A stretch of 64,000 nucleotides of DNA from Molanna angustata (GCA_963576475.1 OY754975.1:22501169-22565168); one strand, 5' to 3'; shown: positions 38,901-49,289, numbered from the stretch's first letter. Translations and numbers: made by a program. Notes: generated by a model from the sequence alone, not told the origin.

Positions 38901-41900
38901 CCTAATATTTTGTAGTTATTTTTAAAAATGATGATAAATAAGATACTTTTCCTTAACATTTTATATTGTTTCAAGTAATTTTTTCCATACTACATAATAT
39001 GTAATACATATATACACATGCATAAGAGTTAAAATTATTATTTTTAAGTACAAATCTACTCACATTATAACATTAGCTTTCTAAGGAAAATAGTTTTTAT
39101 TTAAGTATTATGTTCCTGTTAAAAATATATTTTTCCTGTGATCAAGATGTGAAAAAAATGCATTATAGCCATAAAGAGAGTGGAGTGTAGTGTCATGTTT
39201 AGGGCAATTAATTGATGGACCACAAAAACAATAATATATTTTCCTTTCATATAATAAATTCAGAGAGAGGACTAGGTTCCATTGCGGACAGATATCTTAA
39301 TGACGAAAGGTGTTGAGGTATATCATCAGATTGTTCTATCTCATACTTTCCTTTTCTATTTCTATTCCTACATATCCTCCTCTTCATCTTGTTACTCTCA
39401 CCATAAGTTTTTTTCTCAGTTCTTCATATTTTCTTACTCATATGGATATACAGTAGAATTTGGATAAAACGACCTTCAAGGGACCGGCGAAATTCTGTCG
39501 TACTAACCGGACGACGTACAAAACGACCGGATAATTTAACTTGTTTTTTATTATATATATACGTATTAATATCACTGTAATTCTTATAAAATAATATAGT
39601 GTAAGTACAATAGATTAATTTATATGAAAATAAAACAAATTCTTACATATGTTAAACTTTAATGATAATTAAACATATATTAAAACTTTAATGATAATTG
39701 ATCTACTTGTTCTTGAGTGGATGCCCTCACACATTTAGGTTTCAAAACATTGACATTATACAGGGGTTCTATTTTATGTTTATTTTTTTATGATGCATAT
39801 TGTAGAATGAGGCAAACCAAATTGTTTCGCAAGGGTTACATTAGATTCACCAGCTTCTAAAAGGTGTATTATTGCACATTTTTCTTCAATTGAGAAACAC
39901 TTTTGCTTCGCAGAACTCATTTTAGCGTGTGTTACATGTCCACCTTATCGATAGTTGAAATATACTAACTGACTATGATACTGTGATTTATGCGTGCTAA
40001 TCCAAGTGCATCGGAGAAAGGAGAAAGACGGGACGCGGGGCGGCGAGTCATTATTTGTGCGTAGTTAATGTAAACAAAACGATATTCATTGTTCTAACTG
40101 GACAATTTATTATAAAATAAGGTCGCTAAAAGCGGTTGGTCGCATAAACCGGAGTGGTATTATACAGATTGGTTTTCATAGTGTGTCTGTATGAAACCTA
40201 CCTAGTTACGCCATTTACGTCGCTAAAAACGGTTGGCCGTTATAAACGAAGTCGTGATAAACGGATTCTACTGTATATATATTTTTTTTATTCAAGTAGT
40301 TTTCATTTGTTAATGCTTTTATTGTGGACATGTTTTTGGCTATTATTAAGAAATTCATTGTTTATGCTTATATGTTACATTATAAAGCTGTTATTGTCCC
40401 AAATAAATAAATATGTAGATCCAAATATTGCATAGAGTTTGTCTTTAAGGGTTTTAAGTAAAATTTCATATAGGTACTTCTGGCAATGACTTTCTAAAAC
40501 AAATATACTTTTATGTAGGATATATTCATATAAAAATTTAATGATTAACGCTGTAACTAACCTTTCAGCAGCTGATCCATGTCTTTCTCCCTTGACATCC
40601 TTTTTGAAAGCATAAGAAACTGATATAGCTCTGTTGCAGAGGTATTGACTGTTCATGGCTTCTATCGCTGCGTCACTGGCTTCAAAAGAGGCAAAGTTAA
40701 TAAAGGCAAATGCTTTTGAGTTGCCGGTATCTGGATCTCTCATAACCTAGAAATATCACAAAACTTTAATATCATCATAATCTCAACAGCCGTGGATGGA
40801 CCTTGGATTGGCCGACTTTAAGTTGTTTCCAGGGGTCACCAGATTACTTTCTTCATTTTACTTTACTTTTTTCACTAAGCCAGGTGTTTTTATTTATTTA
40901 TACATTTCCTATATTTTGCAATCCTTCGTGGAGGCTCATTTCTTGCCCCCTTCGAAAATTACTACAAATACTACTTTTTAAGCCATATTCCACATGAATT
41001 GAAATATTACCTAGTGTATTTTATATTACAAATTAAATTTAAAGATGTAACTTTGTATTAACCACGTTTTTTGGTTGAAACGATGCGACCGGTTTCGGAA
41101 CTAACCGTTCCCTCATCAGGCTAACTTTCAACTTTCAAGTTGAAAGTTAGCCTGATGAGGGAACGGTTAGTTCCGAAACCGGTCGCATCGTTTCAACCAA
41201 AAAACGTGGTTAATACAAAGTTATATCTTTAAATTTAATTTGTTAAATATGAACCACAAAGTTAACATTCAAACATTTGAAAATATTTTATATTAGGTAC
41301 TTTGCGGGCCACTATCGGGTAATATGTCAAATATTGTTTTAACACGCACCCAATAACAAGTTGCCACATTCTGAAGACTTACGATATTAAAACAGACTGA
41401 AAACACATTTAAAAACTGTGTATCCACCGGAACTTTAGTTGAATCAGCAGTCAGATACTAAACCTACTGAACCACGAAGGCCAACAATATATATGTTTAT
41501 TTATATGGATTTATATTTTTTTTATTAAATCTTCTTCTTCTTTTTTTAGGTTGACACCTGTTTTTTTCAGGAACTTTGCCCATCCCTCAAGGCCTCTTGT
41601 GACACCGAGCTCCAGTTATCTCTCCATCTCTTGGGTGGTCTACCTCGTGGTCGATTGCCAAAGTTTATTTGTTGGGAGATAATTTTAGGCAACCTGCTGT
41701 CTCCCATTCCTGCCACGTGGTCCCGCCAGAATCGTCTTCGGCTCCTGCACCATCTGACAATATCCCTAACGTCACAGATCTGTCTTATATCGGTGTTCCG
41801 CATCCGATCCAAAAGGGTGAAACCCGCGATGGAGCGTAGGGTTCTCATCTCTGTCGTCCGGAGCAGGCTCTTTGTTCTAACGGTGTCCGCTCTGGCCTCA

Positions 41901-44579
41901 ATCACATATGTCATGATGGGTCGCACACAAATCTATATTATTTATTTATATTAATTTATATATATTTATTTATTAAAATAAAAAAATAATATAATTTGTT
42001 TTAAATGTAGGTACATATTTATTCTCAGTTGTCATTCTTTATTTCCTTATTGCGGTTGAGTTTTGTACCTATTTGAACGAAATAGCTCTCAAATAACGAC
42101 TGGATTTTCACATATGTACAACAGCTAGAGAAAACAATGCATACCTTTAGGGAGTCTCTTTGAATCAGCAGTCAGATACCTAACCTACTGAGACACGAAG
42201 GCCGACAATATGAGTATAAGTATATAAATATCCCAAGTAACAATTTTACTCCTTGAATGCCCTTAAAATTATCGTAGGATAATCCTAAGAGTAAGAGCGT
42301 TTTACCACGAAATGCCTCCTGTAGCCTGGCTACAGAACCTCCTGTTGTATTAAAAGGCCCACTCTTAATATACTCTATCAAGACGAAACGCCTTTGGCTT
42401 TTTGAGACACATCGCCCTTAGAATACCTGTTATGCGCTGGTCCTAGAACCCAACTTAAGCCAATATTAAGGTAATTCTAAGGCAAATCTAAAGCAGTTTT
42501 GAATATTTTTGTCGGGCGAAGAGTAAAATATAAAACCAGTAACATATTTTATCTTACATTATATTTTAGTACTTCACAATAACATGGTTCCACAAAAACA
42601 CAACTCAAGAGAAATGTTAAATTAAAATGGACTACATTTTACGCGTGAGATAAAATGTGTTTTTTGAGGAATAGAATTCCATTTTTTTAATGGGAAGACA
42701 AGTTTATTGTTAATGTTTATCATAATACCTCTGTAAAATTAAAGCGCCTCGAAAATTCTTAATATTTAAAGAAATTTTTAATTAAAATATGTATGTACCT
42801 CCCACTATATTGATAATATGTATTATTTTTTTATATGCTCTAAACTAAAAATTCAAAAAAATGTTTTTTTTTTGGGTTATTATTACCAGAAAAATAAAAA
42901 ATATAATTCATTATCGTCATTATTATTAAAATAATCAATAATAAAAATGGCGATAACAATAAAATTACAATCAAGTGTATTAGTATGACAACAAAGACAA
43001 TTTTAAGAGCGATTACCTGTATTTTGGGGTACGCAATGCAATTTAAAAGCAAAGTACCCTTACGACACCTTTTTACCGGTATTTGAAAGCAATGTCGAGG
43101 GTATTCTAAGAACGTTTTCTCTTATTCGTTTTGTCTTAACCGCGAGACGCATGGTCGGCCGTGTCAATAAAACAACACAACGCCAATCGCTCTTACAGAC
43201 AGATCTTATAGATAATATAAAGGGTCGTTTAAGACCGCTTTAAAGGTCATTTGTCTGTATACTATTCGGTTGGTTTTGAAATTGCTTTTTTTAAGGGTAA
43301 ACGACTTTGAGACTATTGTGCTTTAAAAAAAGGCAAATTTGCGTAAGTTTGCTTTATAACATGCATCGTAAGAGTGATATAAAGCATGTTTAAGGTAATT
43401 TTTAGAGTGATGTGCTTTATTACTATTATTACTCCTCAAGCGGTTTTATATTACACTTTGAGAGTGAAACAAAGCAACTTGAAAGTGCTTTTACGGGTCA
43501 TTTGCCTTAATATTATTTTGGTGGCTTAGAATTGCTTTTTTTTAAGGTGAACGATTTTGAGACAATTGTGCTTTAAAAAAAGGCAAAATTTTACCCTTTT
43601 GCTTTAAAAAGTGCGACATAATGCAATTTTAAGACAAAATACCGTCTGTCAGGACTGATAGCGTCGAAAATTGTTACTTGAGATATGAGTATATATTACC
43701 AAAAGCAATAAAATGTGTTTTTTTTATAAAAAATTGAACAAGGCATATTTCAAAATATTCAATCTTACCTTTGGCGTTTGTAGAATTACACCAAATGCTG
43801 AAAAAGTATCGTAGAGAAGCTTTTCATCAACTTCAGGATCTAAATTTCCGATGAATATATTGGCTCCAACATCCAAGTTCTTTTGATGAGCAGATGCTTT
43901 GTTCACTCTTATCGGTTTGCCATACAGTTTTATCATATTCATAATCTTAATGGCATAATCCGCATCATCTTCTCCAAGGAACTCAACGAAGCCATATCCC
44001 TGGTGCATCTGTGTAACACGATCCTTTGGCATATGCACATTTACTGAAAAAGTAAACCAAATAAATACAAAAATTTGTTTTCGGGATATTTTTTAGATTT
44101 GATGGATTAGTAAATTAATAAAAAAAAGTAAGTTATTCATCATACCGACTGGTCCTGCTTGAACAAATAATTCCCACATAAGACTCTCCGTAACTTTGTC
44201 ATCCAATCCGCCGACATATATAGTGGCATCTACAAAAATACAATACTTAGTCAGAAAAGGTGTTGATGGAATAATTTAAATGCATTTAACAAATCATTCA
44301 CCTACAGCACAAGCATTTATGCTTAGTTTAGAGAACGTATTAAGAAATATACGTACTTCTCACAAGGACAAATTCATTCTTCTCATTAAAAAATATATAA
44401 ATTTAAATAATATTAGAACCACCGACAAAAATTGAGGTTAGGTTGCATTTGCAGTTACTACGAAGTCTATACGAAATAATACAAATATCGAGAGGATATT
44501 CTTAGATGAATTCTTTAAATCACAAAACGTTTACAATTTACAAACCTTGGTTTCTTTCTGCGATAGGACCTGCTGCCAT
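35901..44579 (-). CDS. SF3B4: Splicing factor 3B subunit 4 (SAP49), six exons
   Basis: U2 snRNP SF3b subunit that binds pre-mRNA near the branch site; nuclear. Exons (minus): 44579-44546, 44229-44146, 44043-43769, 40746-40562, 37395-37073, 36217-35901, with GT donors, AG acceptors and phases that join cleanly into 405 codons. Residues 13-91 are RRM1 (RNP2 IYVGGL at 15-20, RNP1 GYGFVEFL at 55-62). RRM2 starts near 100 (RNP2 IFIGNL at 102-107, RNP1 KAFAFINF at 142-149). [11 protein letters not shown] links to [17 protein letters not shown], a run shared with vertebrate SF3B4. The rest (about 215-405) is Pro/Gly/Met-rich low complexity ending [12 protein letters not shown]. The start is [11 protein letters not shown], as in orthologues. 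The last two exons are very GC-rich compared with their introns. Introns 3, 4 and 5 are loaded with mobile elements. Confidence 0.95.
36799..37029. mobile_element. 231-bp MITE with 10-bp target duplication (SF3B4 intron 5)
   Basis: Terminal inverted repeats AGGGTTGTTGC / GCAACAACCCT, flanked by ATTATGTACA at 36789-36798 and 37030-37039. Internally, CAGCATC or GATGCTGA is repeated in both orientations (ATCAGCATCAGCATCCGC). A 9-11 bp duplication suggests a Mutator-like source and 8 bp would suggest hAT; with 10 bp I lean to Mutator-like. Not coding. Confidence 0.75.
38040..38835 (+). repeat. Dispersed repeat, uninterrupted copy (SF3B4 intron 4)
   Basis: Homologous to 7704-8079 plus 11200-11512 and lacks the LINE found there. 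Near its ends it carries TCCAACTGTCGAT (37826-37838) and the inverse ATCGACAGTTGG (38799-38810), so it may be a DNA-transposon derivative. Homology to the other copies continues a little beyond the right motif (CATGTGTTACATGCAAC), so the exact termini are uncertain. Confidence 0.65.
39451..40273. mobile_element. pogo/Tigger-type transposon, internally deleted (SF3B4 intron 4)
   Basis: 823 bp with TIRs CAGTAGAAT... and ...ATTCTACTG between TA dinucleotides (39449-39450 and 40274-40275), the target of Tc1/mariner/pogo elements. Subterminal GTCGCTAAAAACGGTTGGC and GTCGCTAAAAGCGGTTGGT form a direct repeat at 40121-40140 and 40219-40238, and CCGGACGACGTACAAAACGA lies near the left end. The only protein remnant is the helix-turn-helix at 39780-39920. 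Confidence 0.8.
39780..39920 (-). pseudogene. CENP-B/Psq-type HTH N-terminus of pogo transposase
   Basis: 46 codons from ATG to [48 protein letters not shown]. This matches the N-terminal CENPB_N (Psq-like) helix-turn-helix that opens Tigger/pogo transposases (KRxSIEEKxxIIxxLExG...LAxxFGxxxSTxxxI). The CENP-B second domain and the DDE catalytic core are deleted, so it could at most bind TIRs. Confidence 0.75.
41074..41132 (-). ncRNA. Type I hammerhead ribozyme (left arm)
   Basis: Mirror image of the right-arm ribozyme on the minus strand, with the same stem I, CTGATGA, stem II hairpin, GAAA and self-complementary stem III. Predicted cleavage is after position 41087. Because SF3B4 is transcribed on the minus strand, this copy would be sense in the SF3B4 pre-mRNA intron. 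Confidence 0.7.
41139..41197 (+). ncRNA. Type I hammerhead ribozyme (right arm)
   Basis: GTTGAAA (41139-41145) pairs with TTTCAAC (41191-41197) as distal stem I, and GC/GC next to the core as proximal stem I. The core is CTGATGA (41152-41158). Stem II is GGAAC GGTTA GTTCC. GAAA (41175-41178) is followed by CCGGTC, where ACCGGT is self-complementary, so stem III would form between two copies. Predicted cleavage is after C 41184. All invariant bases (CUGAUGA, GAAA, UH) are present. Confidence 0.72.
41350..41490 (-). mobile_element. SINE family c (SF3B4 intron 3)
   Basis: Minus: CTTCGTGGTTCAGTAGGTTT, TATCTGACTGCTGATTC, then the body CACAGTTTTTAAATGTG and GAATGTGGCAACTTGTTATT. It matches 51090-51235 in order and orientation. 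Confidence 0.6.
41560..41950 (-). pseudogene. LINE family B C-terminal fragment (SF3B4 intron 3)
   Basis: An open minus frame of 119 codons: [78 protein letters not shown], stop at 41567. No YADD box. A 5'-truncated insertion preceding the SINE in transcription order. Confidence 0.75.
42156..42211 (-). mobile_element. SINE family c, tRNA-like head only
   Basis: GAATCAGCAGTCAGATACCT then CCTACTGAGACACGAAGGCC, almost the same as 41444-41485. It sits directly against the left end of the TIR element at 42232. Confidence 0.55.
42232..43682. mobile_element. 1.45-kb TIR element, unclassified (SF3B4 intron 3)
   Basis: Terminal inverted repeats CCCAAGTAACAATTTT / AAAATTGTTACTTGAG (one mismatch in 16), flanked by ATAT on both sides. 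The right half contains two related blocks, about 43225-43440 and 43465-43620, both with AATTGCTTTTTTTAAGG, GACTTTGAGA or GATTTTGAGA, and ATTGTGCTTTAAAAAAAGGC. No transposase frame is present, so it is non-autonomous. I cannot place the TIR in a superfamily. Confidence 0.65.
44296..44345 (+). mobile_element. SINE family b fragment (SF3B4 intron 1)
   Basis: TTCACCTACAGCACAAGCAT then TTATGCTTAGTTTAGAGAAC matches the body of the SINE at 34673-34800. Only about 50 bp are recognisable. Confidence 0.5.
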
Positions 44580-44599
44580 TTTAACAACGTTCAAAAAAT

Positions 44600-45430
44600 A
44601 CAAGCAATAACCATATTATCTAGTTTAAAATCTCAAAACTGACATTTCGTTTATAACACATTTGGCATTCATAGATAAAGTAGTGTGCAATTTTCAAATA
44701 ATAATCAGAGTTGTGTAATTTATCTTCAAGGCTCATAATATTTTTATACCTAAAGCTAAAAAGTAAAAACCATAACCAACGACAAATATCTTTTATAGAA
44801 CACCTTTACATATAGCACGTAGATGTAAGCCGTTAAAGAAAGTAATGGGGCAAATAATATGAATGGAAAAAACATTACCTAAGAAATCGTGTCTGCAATT
44901 TGCAAACTCTTTTCAACATTAAAAACTGTGAGCATTTATTTTTTTATAAAATCTTACGTTTCATAGAGGACAGTGAACATTTTACCATTATTTATTTATT
45001 TTTAGTAGAAATAAAGGCGAAAACTACAAGCCTTTTGATTTTCACGCGGACAATAAGGAAAAATGAGATAAATGCCGTGAGGGGGGGGGGTGAACTAAAA
45101 CTATCCACTCCATCGCTGGATAGGAAAACCAATCTTGGGTTTATTTATTTTCAAAACAAATGATACTGTATAAATTAAAATTATTTATAACATTTGTAAC
45201 TATGCCGTATTGTGTTTACGACGCTCTTTGAGTAACACAAAAATATTTGATTTGATAAACATGTGATTCATTTTAATAGCACCAACGTAGTAAACTAGTC
45301 TCTTTCTATGGTTCTTAAATAAAAATAAAATAGTTGAGTAAATGATTGTGAGTGCTGAATGTTGAGATTGTATACTCTTTTAATGTGGAACGGGAACAAT
45401 CACCTGGTTCATAATTGCATATCATTTTCA
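44600..45430. other. SF3B4 upstream region
   Basis: Expected to hold the SF3B4 promoter (minus direction). No TATA box is convincing. A GGGGGGGGGG run is at 45082-45091. No other gene is recognised. Confidence 0.35.
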
Positions 45431-45435
45431 CTACT

Positions 45436-45482
45436 TGTAACTGCTAGCCCTAGAACAGGATTTTCTAGTTGGGCAGCAGTAA
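45436..45482 (+). repeat. LINE-tail hairpin relative
   Basis: GCTAGCCCTAGAACAGGATT then TTCTAGTTGGGCAGCAG corresponds position by position to the hairpin at 2336-2370 (GCCCCAGAACAGG...CCTAGTGGGGC), with changes in both stem arms that keep GCCC/GGGC pairing. Confidence 0.45.
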
Positions 45483-45484
45483 TC

Positions 45485-46480
45485 TACTTATTATTGTCAT
45501 TATAAATATGGTGATGATACCGGGGAGCCCTGGGTGTCAGGGCCGCGAGAGAAGCCCACCGTCCTACCATTCGATTAGGTTGTGGCTTACTTTTCCGTGG
45601 AGCCTACCCAGACCGTCGGTGGGATTTTGGGGAAATTTTATTTTAATTTTTTTTATGTGGCAACTTTTTTTTTTATGATGAAATGACCTTTTTTCAAAAT
45701 TTGACAGCTACGACAGCTACGAACAGCTCGTCAGCTGATATTTTACTCGAAGACGGCCGGAGCTTCTCCGGCTCAAATTAACGGTTTTATAACTAAAAGA
45801 ACCTTTGGGATTCCGCCAGAGAATCCCAACAGATCGAGCTCTATCGGTCCTGCCACGAAAGAGGCGCAACTGCCGCGAAATCGGCCCCCAAACTGCCACA
45901 GAACTAGGTACCTCCGCCACGCGGTAAATTACTTTTTTTTGTAAATCTTTCGGTTCAATTTTATGTAACTGTAGAGGCCTCTTTCAGACTGATGCCGAAG
46001 GATAGAAGTAGCTTCTCAGGTCGTCGTGCGTCTCGTAACCTGCCATTTTATTTTAACATTTGACTATATTTTACTACTGACTCGAGGCGCCGACGGCCTG
46101 GGAAGCGTTTGCCCTAGCACAAGCCAGGGCCCCTTTGTAACCGTGTGGAGAGGAGGATCACCACAGACTGTCGCGCCCCTGACCCAGAAATTTCTCTTCT
46201 GCTTCTTCTCTCTGTTTTTTTTTATGTTCTGGATCGAGGACCTATACCTGAGGACGTCACCCACCTGTAGCTTCCAGCTGGTCTACGACTGGGTGATCTG
46301 CTGAGCGTCTCCCTTAGCAGACGGTCGAAGAAGAAAGGACCGCGTCCTTGGGGTGAGTGCATTCAAGTTCTCTCTCGATCCAAGACCGAAGCTGGTCACA
46401 TTATTCAACCAGAACGCCTTGCGTCCATAGGACTGACAGCCCTCCTCTGCACCGCAGAGAGAGAGCTGGTGTCAGTGACA
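45485..46480. other. GC-rich block of unknown origin
   Basis: Distinctly richer in GC than its flanks. It includes GGGGAGCCCTGGGTGTCAGG, GGTAGGCTCCACGGAAAAGT (minus), CTCGAAGACGGCCGGAGC and CCTAGCACAAGCCAGGGCCC. Longest frames (46026-46304 plus, 45717-45920 minus) match nothing I recognise. It may be a solo LTR, a retroelement leader or a non-coding exon; no TG...CA ends with a duplication were found. Confidence 0.4.
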
Positions 46481-46683
46481 TACATTGATTTATATGTACT
46501 ACGTACTAGATGAGGCGTTCCGAACAAAATTGTTAAATTTAAATGACACCTTTTTACATTCGGGTGTGAAGAAGGTAACGAGCGGGCATAGGGGAGAGGA
46601 AAGTAGTGACTGCGTAAAAAGATACATTGTAATTATGTTATGTTTTAATATTGTACTATATCAGCAGAACGCTTTTTCGTTGA

Positions 46684-46780
46684 ATATAACATATTAATTG
46701 TGCCATCCCTCTCTAACTTCGAAATTAAAATATAGAGTAAGTGAATATAACAGATGCATTGTGCCATTCCTCTCTAACTT
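46684..46780 (+). repeat. Tandem 61-bp unit, split by an insertion
   Basis: GAATATAACATATTAATTGTGCC... and GAATATAACAGATGCATTGTGCC are successive copies. The end of the second copy (ATTAAAATATAGAGTAAGTG) reappears only at 47085-47105, after the 294-bp insertion. Confidence 0.7.
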
Positions 46781-47074
46781 TCATTCATTCATTCATACCA
46801 TCACGGCATATCCCACAATGTGGGGTAACCAGTGAAAGGTGTGCGGGTGTGCATTGCCTTATAAAAGGGAGCACAACATATCTATGTATACCCACACACC
46901 AGTCTCGTCTCACCTAAAAAGGCACTATATTCAGATTGGGTGGTGAACCTCATTGCTGAATTATGTAAGATGTTATTGTTGCCTGTTGTATTTTCGATTA
47001 CCCGGCTCTTACGGGACACTCGAAAACAATAATAGATAAGAGTGGAAGCACTATTCTAAGCCGGTGCCTCACAG
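46781..47074 (-). mobile_element. SINE-like element ending in the family-A LINE tail
   Basis: 294 bp between CTAACTT (46774-46780) and CTAACTT (47075-47081). On the minus strand it ends CCCCACATTGTGGGATATGCC, then GTGATGGTATG and (AATG)n. The family-A LINE at 5110-6500 ends CCCCAATTAGGGAGATGGC, then GTGATGGTATG. The shared 3' tail suggests mobilisation by that LINE. The 5' part (GCACCGGCTTAGAATAGTG, CGTAAGAGCCGGGTAATCG) is not clearly tRNA-derived. Confidence 0.65.
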
Positions 47075-47339
47075 CTAACTTAAACATTAAAATATAGAGT
47101 AAGTGAAACACACATTAGTAATTGTTGATCCATTCTTTTTTTGGATGTGCAGTTACGGTAAGGGTTGTCATCGAATGTTATTTATATAATTTAGATTTTA
47201 AATTAGAAATACACGGTGGTTTTAGTCAGTATAACTATATTTGTATTTAAATGTTTTATTTAGTACTAGCTTTTATGTCCCGCTGTTGGCCAAGAATGTA
47301 AAATTGTGAAGGAATAAGCAATCGTTTTTATAATATTGT

Positions 47340-48075
47340 CACCCAATTATTTTGCAATATCGGACTATGAAAAGTTGTTTGAAATTTGATTGAGTTTAAG
47401 CATTGTAAAATGTTCAAGTGATGGCCACATCCCATTTTTTTATATATTGCTATAAAGTGTGAATGAAGTATAATATACAATTTCTGCACGCATGGACTAT
47501 GCGAAATGGTTTTAAATATGACTGTTTATCAACGTTGTAAAGATATTGGTTTGGCCACAACCCCCATTTTTAAATATTATCATCGAAAACAAATTGTAAT
47601 ATGTACCTATTGAAAATTTAGTAATTTTGGATGTTGGAATGTGGTTAAAATTTGAATAAATGATGTACTGAAAAGATCTAGTGTTGGTCACATCCCATTC
47701 GTTTTTATATTTTTTCATCAAGTGTGCATTATATTTTTGCACAATTAGACTGATAGACTTAAAATTTACACAAAAGTCTACATTAACGAAGAAGAAGAAG
47801 ACTTAAACTATAGTAAATAGTTTTTAATTTTAATATAAACGTTGTGAAGAGTTCAGTAATGGCCACAACCCCTATTCTTTAAATATTGTAAATGAAATCA
47901 AATATGTAGGTGTTGAAAATTATTCAAAATAGGATGATATAAATGGTTTAAATTTGATTACACAAAAGTATTGAAAAGATTCTAGTGCAGGTTACATCGT
48001 CACATCCCATTCGTTTTTACATATGTATTTTCATCAAGTGTGCATATCGTTAATAATATTTCTGCATAATAGACT
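47340..48075. repeat. Degenerate satellite array, unit about 130-175 bp
   Basis: The phrase GGCCACANCCCATT (reverse of the form in 20.8-21.3 kb) occurs at about 47424, 47554, 47687, 47861 and 48000. Each unit also holds an ACGCATGGACTATGCGAAAT or ATTAGACTGATAGACTT-like block followed by TTTAAATTTGA. Longer minus-strand frames through it are artefacts. Confidence 0.65.
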
Positions 48076-48340
48076 ATTAGACTTAAAACTAACACAAAAG
48101 TCTAAATAAAAAAGAGAAGAATAAGTATAAGACTATAAGAAATAGTTTGTATAAAAAATCCCAATGGTCTACATAAAATAAGAAAAAATACATAAAATAG
48201 AAGAATTAGACAATTGTAAATAGATTGTATAAAAACTGACCAAAAGGTCTTCATAAAAGAAGAAGAAGATTAATCTATAGGAAATAGTTTGTATAAAAAC
48301 TTTCCTAAAGGTCTACATAAAATTAAGAAGAAAAAGAATT
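48076..48340. repeat. Purine-rich tandem repeat, unit about 85-100 bp
   Basis: Three diverged copies of GAATAAGTATAAGACTATAAG-like sequence, then AAATAGTTTGTATAAAAA and GGTCTACATAAAA. It bridges the satellite on its left and the 120-bp array on its right. Confidence 0.6.
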
Positions 48341-48344
48341 AGAC

Positions 48345-48525
48345 TCCAAGACCCGTCGATTCAGTCCCTTCAGTACCTCCCGTCGCTTCAGGCCCTTCAG
48401 TACCTCCCGTCCCTTCAATCCCTCATTACGTCCCATCCCATCAGGCCCTTCAGTACCTCCCGTCCCTTCAGGCCCTTTTATACCTCCCTTCCCTTCATTA
48501 CACCCCGTCCCTTCAGTCGGTTATG
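48345..48525. repeat. Pyrimidine-rich minisatellite
   Basis: Interspersed copies of CCTCCCGTCCCTTCAGGCCC and CTTCAGTA, giving a period near 27 bp that degenerates at both ends. Confidence 0.75.
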
Positions 48526-48527
48526 AA

Positions 48528-49285
48528 AAGTTTAAATCCAGAAACCATCCTGGAAGAACCTCGAAGAGATGAAAGGACCGTCTAGTTTTCCCAGGATACT
48601 CCACCTTAATAGGTAAAATGACTAAATACACGAAGAAGAAGAAGAAAAAAGCTTAAATCCAGATACCTGCGAAGATATGGAAGGAAAATTGGACCTTCTT
48701 CTCCCAGGATAGTCCACCTTCATAGGTAAAATGACCAAATGCACGATGAAGACGAAGAAGAAGAAGAAAATAGTTTATATCCAGAAACCGTCTTGGAAGA
48801 CTTGCGAAGAGATGGAAGGACAGTTGGACCTTCTTCTCCCAGGATTCTCCAACTTCATAGGTAAAATGACCAAAAATACACGAAGAAGAAGAAAAAAGTT
48901 TAAATCCAGAAACCTGCGAAGAGATGGAAGGAAAATTGGACCTTCTTCTCCCAGGATAGTTCATCTTCATAGGTAAAATGACCAAATACACGATGAAGAA
49001 AAAGAAGAAAAAAGTTTATATGCAGAACCCGTCCTGGAAGACCTGTGAAGGGATAGAAGGAAAATTGGACCTTCTTCTCCCAGAATAGTCCACCTTCATA
49101 GGTAAAATGACCAAATACACGATGAAGAAGAAGAAGAAGAAGAAGAAAAAATTTTAAATCCACAAACCGTCCTGGAAGACCTGCGAAGAGATGGAGGGAC
49201 AGTCGGACCTTCTTTTTCCAGGATACTCCACCTTCATAGGTAATATGACCAGATACACGAAGAAGAAGAAGAATAAGAAACGTTT
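48528..49285. repeat. Tandem array, six units of about 120 bp
   Basis: Units start with AGTTTAAATCCAGAAACC near 48530, 48651, 48773, 48898, 49013 and 49151. Each contains GGACCTTCTTCTCCCAGGAT, CATAGGTAAAATGACCAAAT and ends in (GAA)n. The minus-strand frames at 48653-48991 and 48900-49316 are translations of this array and not genes. Confidence 0.9.
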
Positions 49286-49289
49286 TAGG

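Larger units (their letters stand above)
41029..41242. repeat. 214-bp near-perfect palindrome (SF3B4 intron 3)
   Basis: Two 106-bp arms are reverse complements with one mismatch (G/A at about 41046) and a 2-base centre. Outer ends are CAAATTAAATTT / AAATTTAATTTG. Each arm contains a complete hammerhead-ribozyme sequence pointing away from the centre. Neither arm codes for protein. Extreme arm identity suggests a recent event or gene conversion; such palindromes are also prone to assembly artefacts. Confidence 0.9.
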
